This document shows, in pieces, positions 43,410 to 52,649 of a stretch of 64,000 nucleotides of DNA. The stretch comes from CAYYFX01 sp964571855 (GTDB taxonomy: Bacteria; ARS69): NCBI GenBank assembly GCA_964571855.1, contig CAZNDO010000016.1:1-64000 (forward strand), read 5' to 3'. Within the stretch, counting starts at the first letter, position 1; each line of letters begins with the position of its first letter. The notes under the pieces are model-generated. The model was given only the letters and a program-made list of their open reading frames with translations, did no database searches and was not told the DNA's origin. The position numbers and the translations under genes are program-made.

Positions 43410-45464
43410 CTAGAACAGCTTCTTCTTGATCTTCACGCCCTGGATCACGTCCTCGATGCGCAGCGCATCCACCACGTCCATGCCGTCGGTGACCTTCCCG
43501 AAGATCGTGTAGCGGCCGTCGAGGTGCCGCTGCGGGGAGTGGGTCACGAAGAACTGGCAGCCGCCGGTGTCCTTGCCCGCGTGCGCCATCCCGACCATCC
43601 CGCGCTCGAAGGCGAGCGGGCTGACCTCGCACCGGATGGAGTAGCCGGGGTTGCCCCAGCCGTTGCCGATCGGGCACCCGCCCTGTGCGACGAAGTTCGG
43701 GACGACGCGGTGGAACGTGAGCCCGTCGTAGAAGCCGCTCTCGGCGAGCTTCACGAAGTTCTGCACCGTGTACGGGGCCTCCCGGTGCAGCAGCTCGATC
43801 TCGAACGACCCGCGACTCGTGGTGACGGTGGCGCTGTAGCGGCCGGGGCGCGACTTGACGAAGTCCTCGTCCAGGGGCACGGCGGCGCCGGGTAGCGGAC
43901 CGCGCGGCGCGATCTCCGGGCGTGGCTCCCCGAGCTTCTCCAGGGACTTCGCCGCCTCCTCGCGCACATACCAGTCGGCGTCCTTCGCCAGCTCGCGCAG
44001 CGTCGCCTTGGACTGGTCGCCGGGTAAGTTCCCGAGCGCCTCCGCCACGGCCATCCGGAGGTCCGGCTGCTTCTTCGCCTCCGGGTCGTTCTTCAGGATG
44101 CCCGCCAGGATGGTCGGCGTCTCGCGGAGATGCTGCTCCTTCGCCTCCGGCTCCGACGGGTTCATCTCGCCCAGCGCGTGCACCGCGGCCGCGGTCAGGG
44201 CCCAGTGCGTGGACGAGAGGGACACCAGCAGGTTCGGTCGCGGCCACGGATTCGCGGCGTCCCACGCCCCCAACTGGTACGCGGCGTCCACGCGCTCCGA
44301 GATCGGGGCATCCGGGTTGACCAGCCGCCCGTTCATGTAGAACGACACGCCGCCGCGCCACGTGCCGAGCGGGAGACCGTCCGGCATGCGTCGGGACGCT
44401 TCCGAGAACGACTCGTACGCGCGGCGCACCACGTAGGGGCTCTTGTCGCCGCAGGCCAGGAAGTGCTCCTGCACCGACGCGGCGCGGTCCTCCTGGCCCA
44501 CCCCGAACATCGCCAGCACGCCCCCGCGGACCTCCGGCTCGGTGTCCTTGAGGAGGGCGAACGCGAGGTCGTCGCGCTTGTAGTGGTACGGGATGTTCTC
44601 CAGCGCCGCGGCGACCGCCGCGCGCACGTGGACGTTCGCGTCCTTCCCGAGGACGCCGAGCCCCGGGATCGCGTCCAGGGACTTGGTCCGGCCCAGGGCC
44701 GCGGCCACGTTCGCCCGGACGCGCCAGTCCGGATCGGCGAGCAGCTTCTCGAGCGCGGCGATCGCGCCCGCATCCTCGATGTCGCCCACGGCCTTGCTGG
44801 CGGCGAGCCGCACGTCCGGCGAGGCGTCCGCGAGGAGCGCGCGGACCGGCTCCGCGAGGTCGCGCGCCTTCAGCCGTCCGGCCGCCCACGCGGCGCTCGC
44901 GCGCACCGCCGGATCCGGGTCCGCAAGCAGCGGACGCAGGTTCACCGCGGCGACGCTGTCCGCCGTGGCGGCGAGCGCCACCGCGGCCTCCGCCCGCAGC
45001 GCCGGCTCCGGGTCCGCGAGGAACGGCAGCACGGCCTCCGCCGCGCCCTCGCCGCGCAGGCGACCGAGCGTCCGGATCGCCTCCGCCCGCAGCGGAACGG
45101 GGGCGTTCGATCCCGCGATGCGGCGCACGCCGTCGCGGGCGGCGGCATCGCCGAGCAGGCCGAGCGCGAAGGCCGCCTCGCGCCGCACCTCGCCGTCCCC
45201 GTCCTCCAGCGCGGCGAGCAGCGCCGGAACGCCCTCGGCGTAGCCGATCCGGCCCATGGCGCGCGCCGCGGCGGCGCGGATCCCGGCATCGCGGTCCTTC
45301 AGCAGGGTGGCGAGCCGGCCGTCGCCGAGCGAGCGGCGGTCCTCCAGCTCGTGGATGCCCCGGAGCGTGCCCGCGTCCGCGGCGTGGGCCCGGCCCCCGG
45401 GCGCGGACAGGATCAGGGCGGCGGCGAGCACGACGGGCACGAGAGGACGGCGAGCGGCGATCAT
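43410..45464 (-). CDS. Exported HEAT-repeat protein fused to a cyclophilin-type peptidyl-prolyl isomerase
   Basis: A 684-residue protein with a signal peptide (to about residue 28). Residues 35-310 are HEAT or armadillo-like repeats (LLADPDPAVRASAAWAAGRLKARD and similar every 31 residues). A central helical region with two further repeats extends to about 500. The C-terminal 165 residues form a cyclophilin: ATVTTSRGSFEIELLHREAPYTVQNFVKLA, YDGLTFHRVVPNFVAQGG, GMVGMAHAGKDTGGCQFFVTHSPQRHLDGRYTIFGKV. The catalytic Arg in FHRVVP is present. The periplasmic isomerase probably uses the repeats to hold client proteins. A putative TlpA-like thiol protein is 49 bases upstream on the same strand. Confidence 0.92.
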   Translation of the reverse strand: MIAARRPLVPVVLAAALILSAPGGRAHAADAGTLRGIHELEDRRSLGDGRLATLLKDRDAGIRAAAARAMGRIGYAEGVPALLAALEDGDGEVRREAAFALGLLGDAAARDGVRRIAGSNAPVPLRAEAIRTLGRLRGEGAAEAVLPFLADPEPALRAEAAVALAATADSVAAVNLRPLLADPDPAVRASAAWAAGRLKARDLAEPVRALLADASPDVRLAASKAVGDIEDAGAIAALEKLLADPDWRVRANVAAALGRTKSLDAIPGLGVLGKDANVHVRAAVAAALENIPYHYKRDDLAFALLKDTEPEVRGGVLAMFGVGQEDRAASVQEHFLACGDKSPYVVRRAYESFSEASRRMPDGLPLGTWRGGVSFYMNGRLVNPDAPISERVDAAYQLGAWDAANPWPRPNLLVSLSSTHWALTAAAVHALGEMNPSEPEAKEQHLRETPTILAGILKNDPEAKKQPDLRMAVAEALGNLPGDQSKATLRELAKDADWYVREEAAKSLEKLGEPRPEIAPRGPLPGAAVPLDEDFVKSRPGRYSATVTTSRGSFEIELLHREAPYTVQNFVKLAESGFYDGLTFHRVVPNFVAQGGCPIGNGWGNPGYSIRCEVSPLAFERGMVGMAHAGKDTGGCQFFVTHSPQRHLDGRYTIFGKVTDGMDVVDALRIEDVIQGVKIKKKLF

Positions 45465-45513
45465 CGGATCTTCTCCCTCGGGTACGGAGCGGGGTTCCTG
45501 GATGCGACGGAGA

Positions 45514-46149
45514 CTACATCGACCCCGTCGACTCGGGCGCCTTCTCGGCGAGGAGCGGCGCGATGTCCTTCTCGAACACCTCGCGCGGCTGCAGGCCGAC
45601 GTAGCGCTTGCGGACGCGTCCGGCGCGATCCACGAGGAACGCCGTCGGGATGCTCCGGATCCCGCCGTACGCGTTCACGACGCCGGCGTCGCCCATGACC
45701 AGCTTGTACGCGATGGGCTGCTTGCGCGTGAAGTCGCGCACGGTCTCGAGCCCGCTGCGACCGCCCGCGTCCCGGTCCACGGAGATGCCCACGATCTCCA
45801 GGCCGGCGTCCTTGTGGGCCGCGTACATCTCGTTGAGGTGTGGGATCCCGGCGCGGCACGGACCGCACCACGTGGCCCAGAAGTCCAGGAGGACCACTTT
45901 GCCCTTCAGGTCCTCGAGCGAGAGGGAGCCGCCGGTCACGGACGACAGCGTGAACGGAGGCGCGTCCGGATACGTGACCGGGGCCGGCGGCGTTCCCGCG
46001 GCCGGTGCGCCGGCGGCCGGCGCGCGCACGGCGTCGCGCGAGCCCTCCGGCTGGGCGGCGTCGGCCCCCGGCTCGCCGGAGCAGGCGGCGAGGGCGGCGA
46101 GCCCGGCGAGGAGGACGGGCAGCGAGGAACCGCGGCGGCGATGCGTCAT
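45514..46149 (-). CDS. TlpA-like thioredoxin-fold lipoprotein
   Basis: The 211-residue protein has a lipobox LAAC (C23) and an Ala/Pro-rich linker to about residue 60. The thioredoxin fold follows, with WCGPC at 94-98 and the cis-Pro loop (GIRSIPTAFLVD). The layout (PFTLSSVTGGSLSLEDLKGKVVLLDFWATWC) is that of TlpA/ResA-type thiol-disulfide reductases that act on exported proteins such as cytochrome c apoproteins. ATG 46149 overlaps the cysteine desulfurase stop by four bases. It is one of two such lipoproteins in the window; the other is at 56342-57016. Confidence 0.93.
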   Translation of the reverse strand: MTHRRRGSSLPVLLAGLAALAACSGEPGADAAQPEGSRDAVRAPAAGAPAAGTPPAPVTYPDAPPFTLSSVTGGSLSLEDLKGKVVLLDFWATWCGPCRAGIPHLNEMYAAHKDAGLEIVGISVDRDAGGRSGLETVRDFTRKQPIAYKLVMGDAGVVNAYGGIRSIPTAFLVDRAGRVRKRYVGLQPREVFEKDIAPLLAEKAPESTGSM

Positions 46150-47324
46150 GGACGACTCCCGGGAAAGGCCTCGCCGCGCTCGCGGGCGGGGCCGGTCGAG
46201 GTGGCTCGGGCGAGGACGCGCTCCAGCGCCGCGAGTACGTACCGGATTTCGGCTTCCGTGGTCGTGCGACCGAGCGAGAACCGGATGGATCCGGCGGCCT
46301 GGGGACGGGATCGTCCCATGGCCAGCAGGACGTGGGAAGGCTCCGTCGCGCCCGCGTTGCAGGCGGCGCCGGTGGACACCGCCACGCCCTCGAGATCCAG
46401 GGCGACGAGCAGCGTCTCCCCGTCCACGCCGGCGAAGGAGACGTTGCTGGTGTTCGGCAGCCGCGCCGCCTCCGCGCCGTTGGCCCGGCTTCCGGGAGCC
46501 GCGGACAGGACGCCGCGTTCCAGGCGGTCCCGCAGTTCCGCCAGCCGGGTCGTCTCCGCGGGCAGCTCCGCCACGGCCTCCTCGGCCGCCTGGGCAAACC
46601 CCACCATCCCGGGAAGGTTCTCCGTGCCCGGGCGCAGCCGGCGTTCCTGGCCGCCGCCGGTCACCTGGGCCGCCAGGGCCTGCCCGCGTCGGACCAGGAG
46701 CGCCCCGATCCCCTTCGGGCCGCCGATCTTGTGCGCCGAGACGGAGACGTAGTCCACGGGCAGATCCGCGAAGCGGAACGGGAGCTTGCCGAAGTACTGC
46801 ACGGCGTCCACGTGGAAGGGCACGCCCGCGGCGCGGCACGCCTCGCCGATCCGCCGGATCGGGTTCAGGACCCCCGTCTCGTTGTTCGCGGCCATGATCG
46901 AGACCAGGGCCGTGTCCGGACGGATCGCGGCCTGCACGGCGGCGGGGTCCACGACGCCGTCCGCACCCACGCCGACCACGGTCGCGTGAGCGGTCCCGGC
47001 GGCCTCCAGCGCGTGCACGGTGTGGAGCACCGCCTCGTGCTCCGTGGCCGCGGTGACCACGTGGCGCCGCTCGCCGGCCAGGGAACCCCTCAGGACCAGG
47101 TTGTCCGCTTCCGTGCCGCCCGACGTGAACACCACCTCCTCCGGCGCGCAGCCGGCCGCGTCCGCCAGCCGCCGCCGGGACTCCTCGCGGAGCCGGGCCG
47201 CGGCCCGACCGTAACCGTGCAGGCTGGAGGGGTTTCCGGGGTCGCCGGCGAGAGACGCGCCCATGGCGGCGGCCGCCCCGGGGCGCACGGGGGTCGTGGC
47301 GTTGTGGTCCAGGTAGACGCGCAT
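46146..47324 (-). CDS. Cysteine desulfurase (NifS/IscS class)
   Basis: A 392-residue PLP enzyme that removes sulfur from cysteine for Fe-S clusters, thio-tRNA or, in some relatives, selenium delivery. It starts at ATG 47324 with MRVYLDHNATTPVRP. PLP contacts include FTSGGTEADN and the Lys in SVSAHKIGGPKG; the persulfide Cys is in VSTGAACNAG, close to the class I SGSAC motif. RLPNTSNVSF and IRFSLGRTTTEAEI are also typical. No iscU or iscR lies nearby; the downstream partner is a TlpA-like lipoprotein. Whether it supports Fe-S assembly or tRNA thiolation is not decided here. Confidence 0.93.
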   Translation of the reverse strand: MRVYLDHNATTPVRPGAAAAMGASLAGDPGNPSSLHGYGRAAARLREESRRRLADAAGCAPEEVVFTSGGTEADNLVLRGSLAGERRHVVTAATEHEAVLHTVHALEAAGTAHATVVGVGADGVVDPAAVQAAIRPDTALVSIMAANNETGVLNPIRRIGEACRAAGVPFHVDAVQYFGKLPFRFADLPVDYVSVSAHKIGGPKGIGALLVRRGQALAAQVTGGGQERRLRPGTENLPGMVGFAQAAEEAVAELPAETTRLAELRDRLERGVLSAAPGSRANGAEAARLPNTSNVSFAGVDGETLLVALDLEGVAVSTGAACNAGATEPSHVLLAMGRSRPQAAGSIRFSLGRTTTEAEIRYVLAALERVLARATSTGPARERGEAFPGSRP

Positions 47325-47490
47325 GGGAGGAAGGGTGCCATGGCGGGCGCGGCCGGGTCCACCGGCGGCCGGATCCGCGGGGAGCGGCCGGTCTCTTTTT
47401 TGCACCGGCCGGGGTCTTTTCGTCACCGCCCCGGATACGGTAGGATTCTTTTGGGAGAACCGCGCCGAGAAGACACCGAGGGCCCCTGTC

Positions 47491-48606
47491 TTGACGAGTT
47501 CCGCGATCACCCGCGCTGTCGAATACCTTGCCGCGTGCGAGGTTCCCGCGGTGCGCCTGCACGCCGCGCGCACGCTGGGAAGCCCGCGCCGCTTCGGCGC
47601 CGTGCGCGCGCTGCGCGCGGAGGCGGAGCGCGACATGTTCGCGCGCGACGTCCGCGAGCTCTTCCTCTCGCCGTATGTGCAAGCATCGCGCACGGGGCGC
47701 CTGCGCGGACCGGCGGCCGACGTGCTCGGTCGCGTGCTTTCCTGCAATGCATCCGTGGCGCTGGATGCCCTGCTGGCCCGCGGTTGCAATGACCCGGGTC
47801 GCGCGGTGGACCGCGTGCTGCGCGGGATGCTCTCGCGCGCGCACGACCGCGGCTTCTTCTTCGAGCCGCGGCAGGAGTCGGACGCGCACCGCCTCGCGGG
47901 CCGTCCGCAGGAGGTCTGCTTCCTCCCGGTCACGGCGGCGTACTGCCGGTACCTCGTGGGCTACGGCCAGGGCCGCGACCCGCGGGTCCGCCGCGCGTTC
48001 GAGTGGATCCTGGAGTACCAGGAGGCGGACGGCACCTGGCGCGCGCCGCCGAAGGAGTGCCGGGACGGCACCGAGAGCTACACCCGCACGCGCCTGGTGG
48101 CGGAGGCGGTGGCGGAACTCCCCGCGACCGCGCTGAAGCGGTGGGCGGGGGAGCGGCGGCGGCTCGCCACCGGCTGGGCGGACCGGATCCTGGCCACCTG
48201 CGACGAGCCGGACGCGGTGCTGCCGTCCCCGAACCTGACGCCCGACCGGCGCGGCAGCCGGGACCCCGCCGCCGCGGACGAGAGCCTGAAGGGCCGGCTC
48301 CTGTACTTCCCGCTCGAGGATCTCTGGCTTGCCCTGCGGCTGGGCGCCTCGCCCCGGCACGCGAACCTCGCCCCCTGGATCACTTGGGTGCAGGAGTCCC
48401 AGCAGCCCGACGGCTCGTGGCGGCTGCGGAACCCCGGCCTCCGCGAACGGCTTCTCCTCTCCGATCCGAACGGCCGCCTCCGCGCGGAGGCCCTCTTCCT
48501 CTCCGACGAGTGGATCACGCTGCGCGCGGCGCAGATCCTCCGCATGGCGCGGCGCGCGGCCCGGTCCTCGCGGTCCGGGGTTCCGGAGAGCGTCGCGGCG
48601 GCGTAG
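47491..48606 (+). CDS. Alpha-toroid (terpene cyclase/prenyltransferase-like) repeat protein
   Basis: TTG 47491 preceded by GAGGG is the preferred start (371 residues); the frame is open upstream to 47323 but that stretch looks non-coding. The chain is Arg- and Leu-rich and helical. Two segments match the QW-type repeat of squalene-hopene cyclase and prenyltransferase folds: WILEYQEADGTWRAPPKEC and WITWVQESQQPDGSWRLR. The DXDD catalytic motif of class II cyclases is not visible, so it is probably a non-cyclase member of the fold. The function is unknown. A DUF302 gene follows by 34 bases. Confidence 0.75.
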   Translation: MTSSAITRAVEYLAACEVPAVRLHAARTLGSPRRFGAVRALRAEAERDMFARDVRELFLSPYVQASRTGRLRGPAADVLGRVLSCNASVALDALLARGCNDPGRAVDRVLRGMLSRAHDRGFFFEPRQESDAHRLAGRPQEVCFLPVTAAYCRYLVGYGQGRDPRVRRAFEWILEYQEADGTWRAPPKECRDGTESYTRTRLVAEAVAELPATALKRWAGERRRLATGWADRILATCDEPDAVLPSPNLTPDRRGSRDPAAADESLKGRLLYFPLEDLWLALRLGASPRHANLAPWITWVQESQQPDGSWRLRNPGLRERLLLSDPNGRLRAEALFLSDEWITLRAAQILRMARRAARSSRSGVPESVAAA

Positions 48607-48640
48607 ATTCGGACCGCCAACCCCGCTTCCGGAGGGGACC

Positions 48641-49048
48641 ATGCCCATCGAGGCCACCGGCTACGGGCTTCGCGTACACCTGCCGATCCGCTACGACGAT
48701 GCCGTGCGGCGCATCACCGAGAGCCTCGCCGAGGAGGGCTTCGGCGTGCTCACGGAGATCGACGTGAAAGCCACGCTGCAGCGGAAGCTGGGCGAGGGCT
48801 TCCGGCGCTACGTGATCCTGGGCGCGTGCAATCCGCAGCTCGCGCACCGCGCGCTCGGCGCGGAACTGGAGATCGGCCTGCTGCTCCCGTGCAACGTGGT
48901 CGTGTACGAGGAGAACGAGGACGGCTGCGTGGTCGCCGCCGTGGATCCGGACGCCATGCTCGGTGTGGTGGGGTCCGAGGGTCTCGCCGGCGTGGCCGCG
49001 GAGGCGAAGGCCCGCATCGTCCGCGCGCTGGAGCGGATCGCGGCGTGA
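48641..49048 (+). CDS. DUF302 family protein
   Basis: GGAGGGG lies three bases before ATG 48641; the product has 135 residues. The DUF302 pattern is clear: YDDAVRRITESLAEEGFGVLTEIDVKATLQRKLGEGFRRYVILGACNPQLAHRAL, followed by LLLPCNVVVYEENEDGCVVAAVDP. Two Cys (GACNP and LLPCN) are at conserved positions. DUF302 proteins are small cytoplasmic or periplasmic alpha/beta proteins without an established role, sometimes found near sulfur or heavy-metal genes. TAGATT at 48604-48609 could be its -10. Confidence 0.93.
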   Translation: MPIEATGYGLRVHLPIRYDDAVRRITESLAEEGFGVLTEIDVKATLQRKLGEGFRRYVILGACNPQLAHRALGAELEIGLLLPCNVVVYEENEDGCVVAAVDPDAMLGVVGSEGLAGVAAEAKARIVRALERIAA

Positions 49049-49058
49049 ACCGCCGCAC

Positions 49059-50351
49059 GTGACGCTCGGCCTCCTGGCCGCCGGCGGGGTGTGCGTCCTC
49101 GCCGGCGCGGCGACGGTGGCAATCCATCCGGATCCCGTGGCGGCCGCGCCCTGGGCCGCGCCGGGGGTACTGCTGATGACCGCGGGGTGGGCCGCCGGGG
49201 TGCGCGCGGCATCCCGGAGCGGGTGCGCGCGGGACCTCGTGCTCGTTCTCGCCGTCGCCGCCGCGGCGCGCCTCCTGCTTCTCGTGCCCGCGACGCCGCT
49301 GTCGGACGACCTCTACCGCTACCTCTGGGAAGGGCGCGCGGGCAACGCGGGGTTCGATCCCTTCGTGCACGCGCCCGACGCGCCGGAGCTGGCCGCGCTG
49401 GCCGATCCGGTGATCCGGCCGCGGGTCAACCACCCGGACATCCCCACGATCTACCCGCCCGTCGCGCAGATCCTCTTCCGCGCGCAGGCCGCGCTCGCTT
49501 ACGCGCCGATCACGCCCCGCGTCACGGCGGCGCTGGCGGACCTCGCGTCGGTACTGCTGCTCGCGGCGCTCCTTCGCGGCCGCGGTCGTCCCGCGGCGCT
49601 CGCCGGGGTGTTCGCGTGGTGTCCGCTCGCGATCCTGGAGGGCGCGGGCGGCGGGCATGTGGACGCGGCCGGCGTCGCGCTGCTGCTCGCGGCGCTCCTC
49701 GCCGCGGAGCGCGCGCGGGCCGGACCCGCCGGGACGCTCCTCGCCCTGTCCGCGCTCATGAAGCCCATGGCGGTACTGCTCGTCCCGCGGCTGCTCGCGA
49801 CGGGACCGATGCGGCGACGCCTCGCCTTCGTCGCCGGGGCGGCGCTCGCGTCGCTCGCCTGCGTGCCGTACCTGGATGCGGGCGCGTCGCTCCTCACGGG
49901 GCTGCGCACGTACGCGGAGCACTGGCGGTTCCACGACGCCCTGTACACGCCCCTGACGGCCGCGGGCATGGCCCCGCGCACGGCGCGGCTCGCCCTGGCC
50001 GGCGCCACCGCCGCCGTCGCGTTCGCGGTGGTCCGCCGGCCGCGCGATCCCCTCGCGGCCGCCGGCATCGCGCTGGCCGCGGCCCTCGCGCTGTCGCCCA
50101 CGGTCCACCCGTGGTACGGCGTGTGGCTCGTGCCGCTTCTCCCGTTCCTGCCGCGCACCGTGCGCCCGGCGGCGGCCGCGCTCGTCACGCTGCTTCCGCT
50201 CGCGTACGTGACGCCGTGGCGCCGCGCGGTCACGGGATCCTGGGACGAACCGCTGTGGCCGCGCGCGATCACCTGGACCGTCGTGGCGCTGACGCTGGCC
50301 TTCGGGCTCCTCCGTCGCGGGCTTCCGTCCGCCGCCGGCCGCCGCGCCTAG
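49059..50351 (+). CDS. GT-C-type membrane glycosyltransferase (GT87-like)
   Basis: Starting at GTG 49059, 10 bases after the DUF302 gene, this encodes 430 residues with about ten membrane helices. The first large loop carries LSDDLYRYLWEGRAGNAGFDPFVHAPD, the DD/DE-type acidic motif of polyprenyl-phosphate-mannose-dependent GT-C enzymes. RVNHPDIPTIYPPVAQ and GHVDAAGVALLLAALL also fit that class, as does the SPTVHPWYGVWLVPLLP segment. It probably transfers a hexose from a lipid-linked donor in the periplasm. The convergent dolichyl-phosphate-sugar synthase-like gene could make that donor. Confidence 0.85.
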   Translation: MTLGLLAAGGVCVLAGAATVAIHPDPVAAAPWAAPGVLLMTAGWAAGVRAASRSGCARDLVLVLAVAAAARLLLLVPATPLSDDLYRYLWEGRAGNAGFDPFVHAPDAPELAALADPVIRPRVNHPDIPTIYPPVAQILFRAQAALAYAPITPRVTAALADLASVLLLAALLRGRGRPAALAGVFAWCPLAILEGAGGGHVDAAGVALLLAALLAAERARAGPAGTLLALSALMKPMAVLLVPRLLATGPMRRRLAFVAGAALASLACVPYLDAGASLLTGLRTYAEHWRFHDALYTPLTAAGMAPRTARLALAGATAAVAFAVVRRPRDPLAAAGIALAAALALSPTVHPWYGVWLVPLLPFLPRTVRPAAAALVTLLPLAYVTPWRRAVTGSWDEPLWPRAITWTVVALTLAFGLLRRGLPSAAGRRA

Positions 50352-51064
50352 GCTCGCCGGAGCGCCTCCCGCAGGATCGTGCCGAGGATCTTGCGCGATG
50401 CGCCGATCGTGCCGGCGACCGTCCCGCTGATCTTCGATCGCCCCACGCGGCGGCGGTAGCTCACCGGGACCTCCGCGCAGCGGAGCCCGCGGCGGGCGGC
50501 CTTCACCTGCATCTCGACGGTCCAGCCGAAGTCGCGGTCGCGCATGTCCAGCGACGCGAGCGCGCCGGCGCGGATGGCGCGGAACGGGCCGAGGTCCGTG
50601 AAGCGGACGCCGAAGAAGCGGCGGATCAACGTGGTGGCGAGGGCGTTGCCGAAGCGCGCGTGCGGCAGCAGGGCGCCGCGCTCCCGCCGGCCGAGCGTGC
50701 GGCTCCCGATGACCAGGTCCGCGCGCCCCTCGAGCAGCGGCGCGAGCACGTCGGCCAGCTCCTCTGGCCGGTCGGAGAAGTCGGCGTCCACGAACGCCAC
50801 GATGTCGGGCGCGTCGCACGCCGCGATCCCGGCCAGGCACGCCGCGCCGTACCCTCGCTCCGGCTCGGTCACCACGCGGGCGCCGTGCTCCCGCGCCACC
50901 CGGGCCGTCGCGTCCGCGGAACCGTTGTCCACCACCACGATCTCGCGCACGAGCGTCCGGGGCAGCGCGCGCAGCACGAGCGGGAGCGAGCGCTCCTCGT
51001 TCAGCGCGGGGATCACCACGGAGACGCGCGGCGACGCCGCGCTCCCGGGCGGCGCCCCCGTCAC
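50348..51064 (-). CDS. GT2 family glycosyltransferase, polyprenyl-phosphate sugar synthase-like
   Basis: The 238-residue enzyme is a compact GT-A domain: VSVVIPALNEERSLPLVLRAL, EIVVVDNGSADAT, EPERGYGAACLAGI, FVDADFSD (DxD) and RFFGVRFTDLGPFRAIR. The RRGLRCAEVPVSYRRRVGRSKISG end is typical of dolichyl-phosphate mannose or undecaprenyl-phosphate glucose synthases without the C-terminal membrane domain. It probably makes the lipid-linked sugar used by the adjacent GT-C enzyme. GTG 51064 overlaps the stop of the upstream glycosyltransferase gene (GTGA). The ends overlap with the convergent GT-C gene by four bases. Confidence 0.92.
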   Translation of the reverse strand: MTGAPPGSAASPRVSVVIPALNEERSLPLVLRALPRTLVREIVVVDNGSADATARVAREHGARVVTEPERGYGAACLAGIAACDAPDIVAFVDADFSDRPEELADVLAPLLEGRADLVIGSRTLGRRERGALLPHARFGNALATTLIRRFFGVRFTDLGPFRAIRAGALASLDMRDRDFGWTVEMQVKAARRGLRCAEVPVSYRRRVGRSKISGTVAGTIGASRKILGTILREALRRA

Positions 51065-52539
51065 GGCACGGGGCGGCGCGGCCACGGGCCGACCGACTGG
51101 AGGCCCACCCAGAGGTAGCCGGAGAGGAACAGCGCGACAAACGGGGCCGCCCCGAGCAGTCCCCGGTCCAGCACGAAGCCGAGGATCCACGCGAAGTACG
51201 CGCCGAGCAGCAGCTCCGCCCACGCCGTGCCGCTGCGCATCCCGCGGTACAGCTTCCCGCGCGGCGTGTCGTGCCGCGAGCGGATGTCGTACTTCGGGGT
51301 GCGGTGGAAGGGTGACGGCCCGCCGAACAGTCCTTCGAGGACGGCGCGCGTGTTGTTCACGGACAGCCCGATGGCCACCGCCATCACCGCCGGGAAGTAC
51401 CGCCACTGCCGCGCCAGGCTCCTCCCGGCGCCGGTGGTGGCGACCGCGTAGAACCACACGACGGATCCCGTGGCGAAGAGGAAGAGCGGCAGCTCGACGG
51501 CCAGCCGCGTCCCCAGCTCCGCCGCGTAGCGAACCAGCACCGCCGGGTACGCGCACACCGACAGCGCGAGCACGAGCGCGTACGTGGCGTTGTGCACGAG
51601 ATGCACCGAGGTCTCGACCTTGCGCGCGAACGGCAGCCGCGACGCCCAGATGCGGGGGAGGATCCGTCGCGCCACCTGCATCGATCCCTTCACCCAGCGG
51701 AACTGCTGGCTCTTGACGGCCCGCATGTCCACCGGCAGCTCCGCCGCGCACGTCACGTGCTGCAGGTACTCGAACCGCCACCCGGCGAGCTGCGCGCGGT
51801 ACGAGAGATCCAGGTCCTCGGTGAGGGTGTCGTCCCGCCAGCCGCCCGCGTCCTCGATGCAGGAGCGTCGCCAGACGCCCGCCGTCCCGTTGAAGTTGAA
51901 GAACAGGCCGTTCTTCGCCCGGGCCTCGTGCTCCACCACGAAATGCCCGTCCAGCGTGATCCCCTGCACGCGCGAGAGCAGCGACCAGTCCGCGTTCAGG
52001 TGCTCCCAGCGGACCTGCACCATGCCCACCCGCGGGTCGGTGAAGCGCGGCACGATGCGCTGCAGCAGGGAGGGCTCCGGCACGAAGTCCGCGTCCAGGA
52101 TGAGGATCAACTCGCCCTTCGCGCGCTGCAGCCCCCACGCGAGCGCGCCGGCCTTGTAGCCGCGGCGGTCGGGCCGGCGCAGGTGGCGGATGTCCACCCC
52201 CTGCGCGGACAGCCGCTCCACGTCCTCGCGCGCGGCATCCACGGTGGCGTCCGTGGAGTCGTCCAGGACCTGGATCTCCAGGAGCTCGCGGGGGTAGTCC
52301 AGGGCGGCGGCGGCGCGGATCAGGCGCCGGACGACGTACAGCTCGTTGTACACGGGAAGCTGGACGGTCACGCGCGGGAGCCGCTCCGGGAGCGGCGCCT
52401 CCGGCAGCGGTTGCCGCCGCGCGCGCCGGTACAGCCGGAGCACCCACAGCCGCCGCAGCCCGAGCAGCGCGAACACCGACCAGAGGCCGAAGTAGACGCC
52501 GATCAGGCTCTTCTCGAGGAGGGAGAGGGTGACGTCCAA
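51061..52539 (-). CDS. Processive GT2 glycosyltransferase (cellulose-synthase-like)
   Basis: TTG 52539 gives 492 residues; a GTG at 52626 would add 29 Arg-rich residues. An N-terminal membrane helix is followed by the GT-A domain: VTVQLPVYNELYVVRRLI, VLDDSTDAT, ILDADFVPE (DxD), TEDLDLSYR (catalytic base) and QQFRWVKGS (QxxRW of processive synthases). Four C-terminal membrane helices then form the polymer channel. The family includes beta-mannan and glucomannan synthases and glycolipid glycosyltransferases. A surface polysaccharide or glycolipid product is likely. It is coupled to the GT2 gene downstream. Confidence 0.93.
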   Translation of the reverse strand: MDVTLSLLEKSLIGVYFGLWSVFALLGLRRLWVLRLYRRARRQPLPEAPLPERLPRVTVQLPVYNELYVVRRLIRAAAALDYPRELLEIQVLDDSTDATVDAAREDVERLSAQGVDIRHLRRPDRRGYKAGALAWGLQRAKGELILILDADFVPEPSLLQRIVPRFTDPRVGMVQVRWEHLNADWSLLSRVQGITLDGHFVVEHEARAKNGLFFNFNGTAGVWRRSCIEDAGGWRDDTLTEDLDLSYRAQLAGWRFEYLQHVTCAAELPVDMRAVKSQQFRWVKGSMQVARRILPRIWASRLPFARKVETSVHLVHNATYALVLALSVCAYPAVLVRYAAELGTRLAVELPLFLFATGSVVWFYAVATTGAGRSLARQWRYFPAVMAVAIGLSVNNTRAVLEGLFGGPSPFHRTPKYDIRSRHDTPRGKLYRGMRSGTAWAELLLGAYFAWILGFVLDRGLLGAAPFVALFLSGYLWVGLQSVGPWPRRPVP

Positions 52540-52649
52540 GGGCTGTCGCTCACGGGGCGATGAGGGACGACGGGGCGAGAGCCGCCGCGGGAACGTGCGG
52601 AACGGTGCGCGGGCGGCCGCGCGCACGATAGGGAGCGTCGCGGGGCGTC

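Noticed and set aside
47323..47490. Upstream extension of the toroid protein frame to ATG 47323
   Set aside because: The added 56 residues look like translated intergenic DNA and would overlap the cysteine desulfurase start. A TTG with a purine-rich site is preferred.
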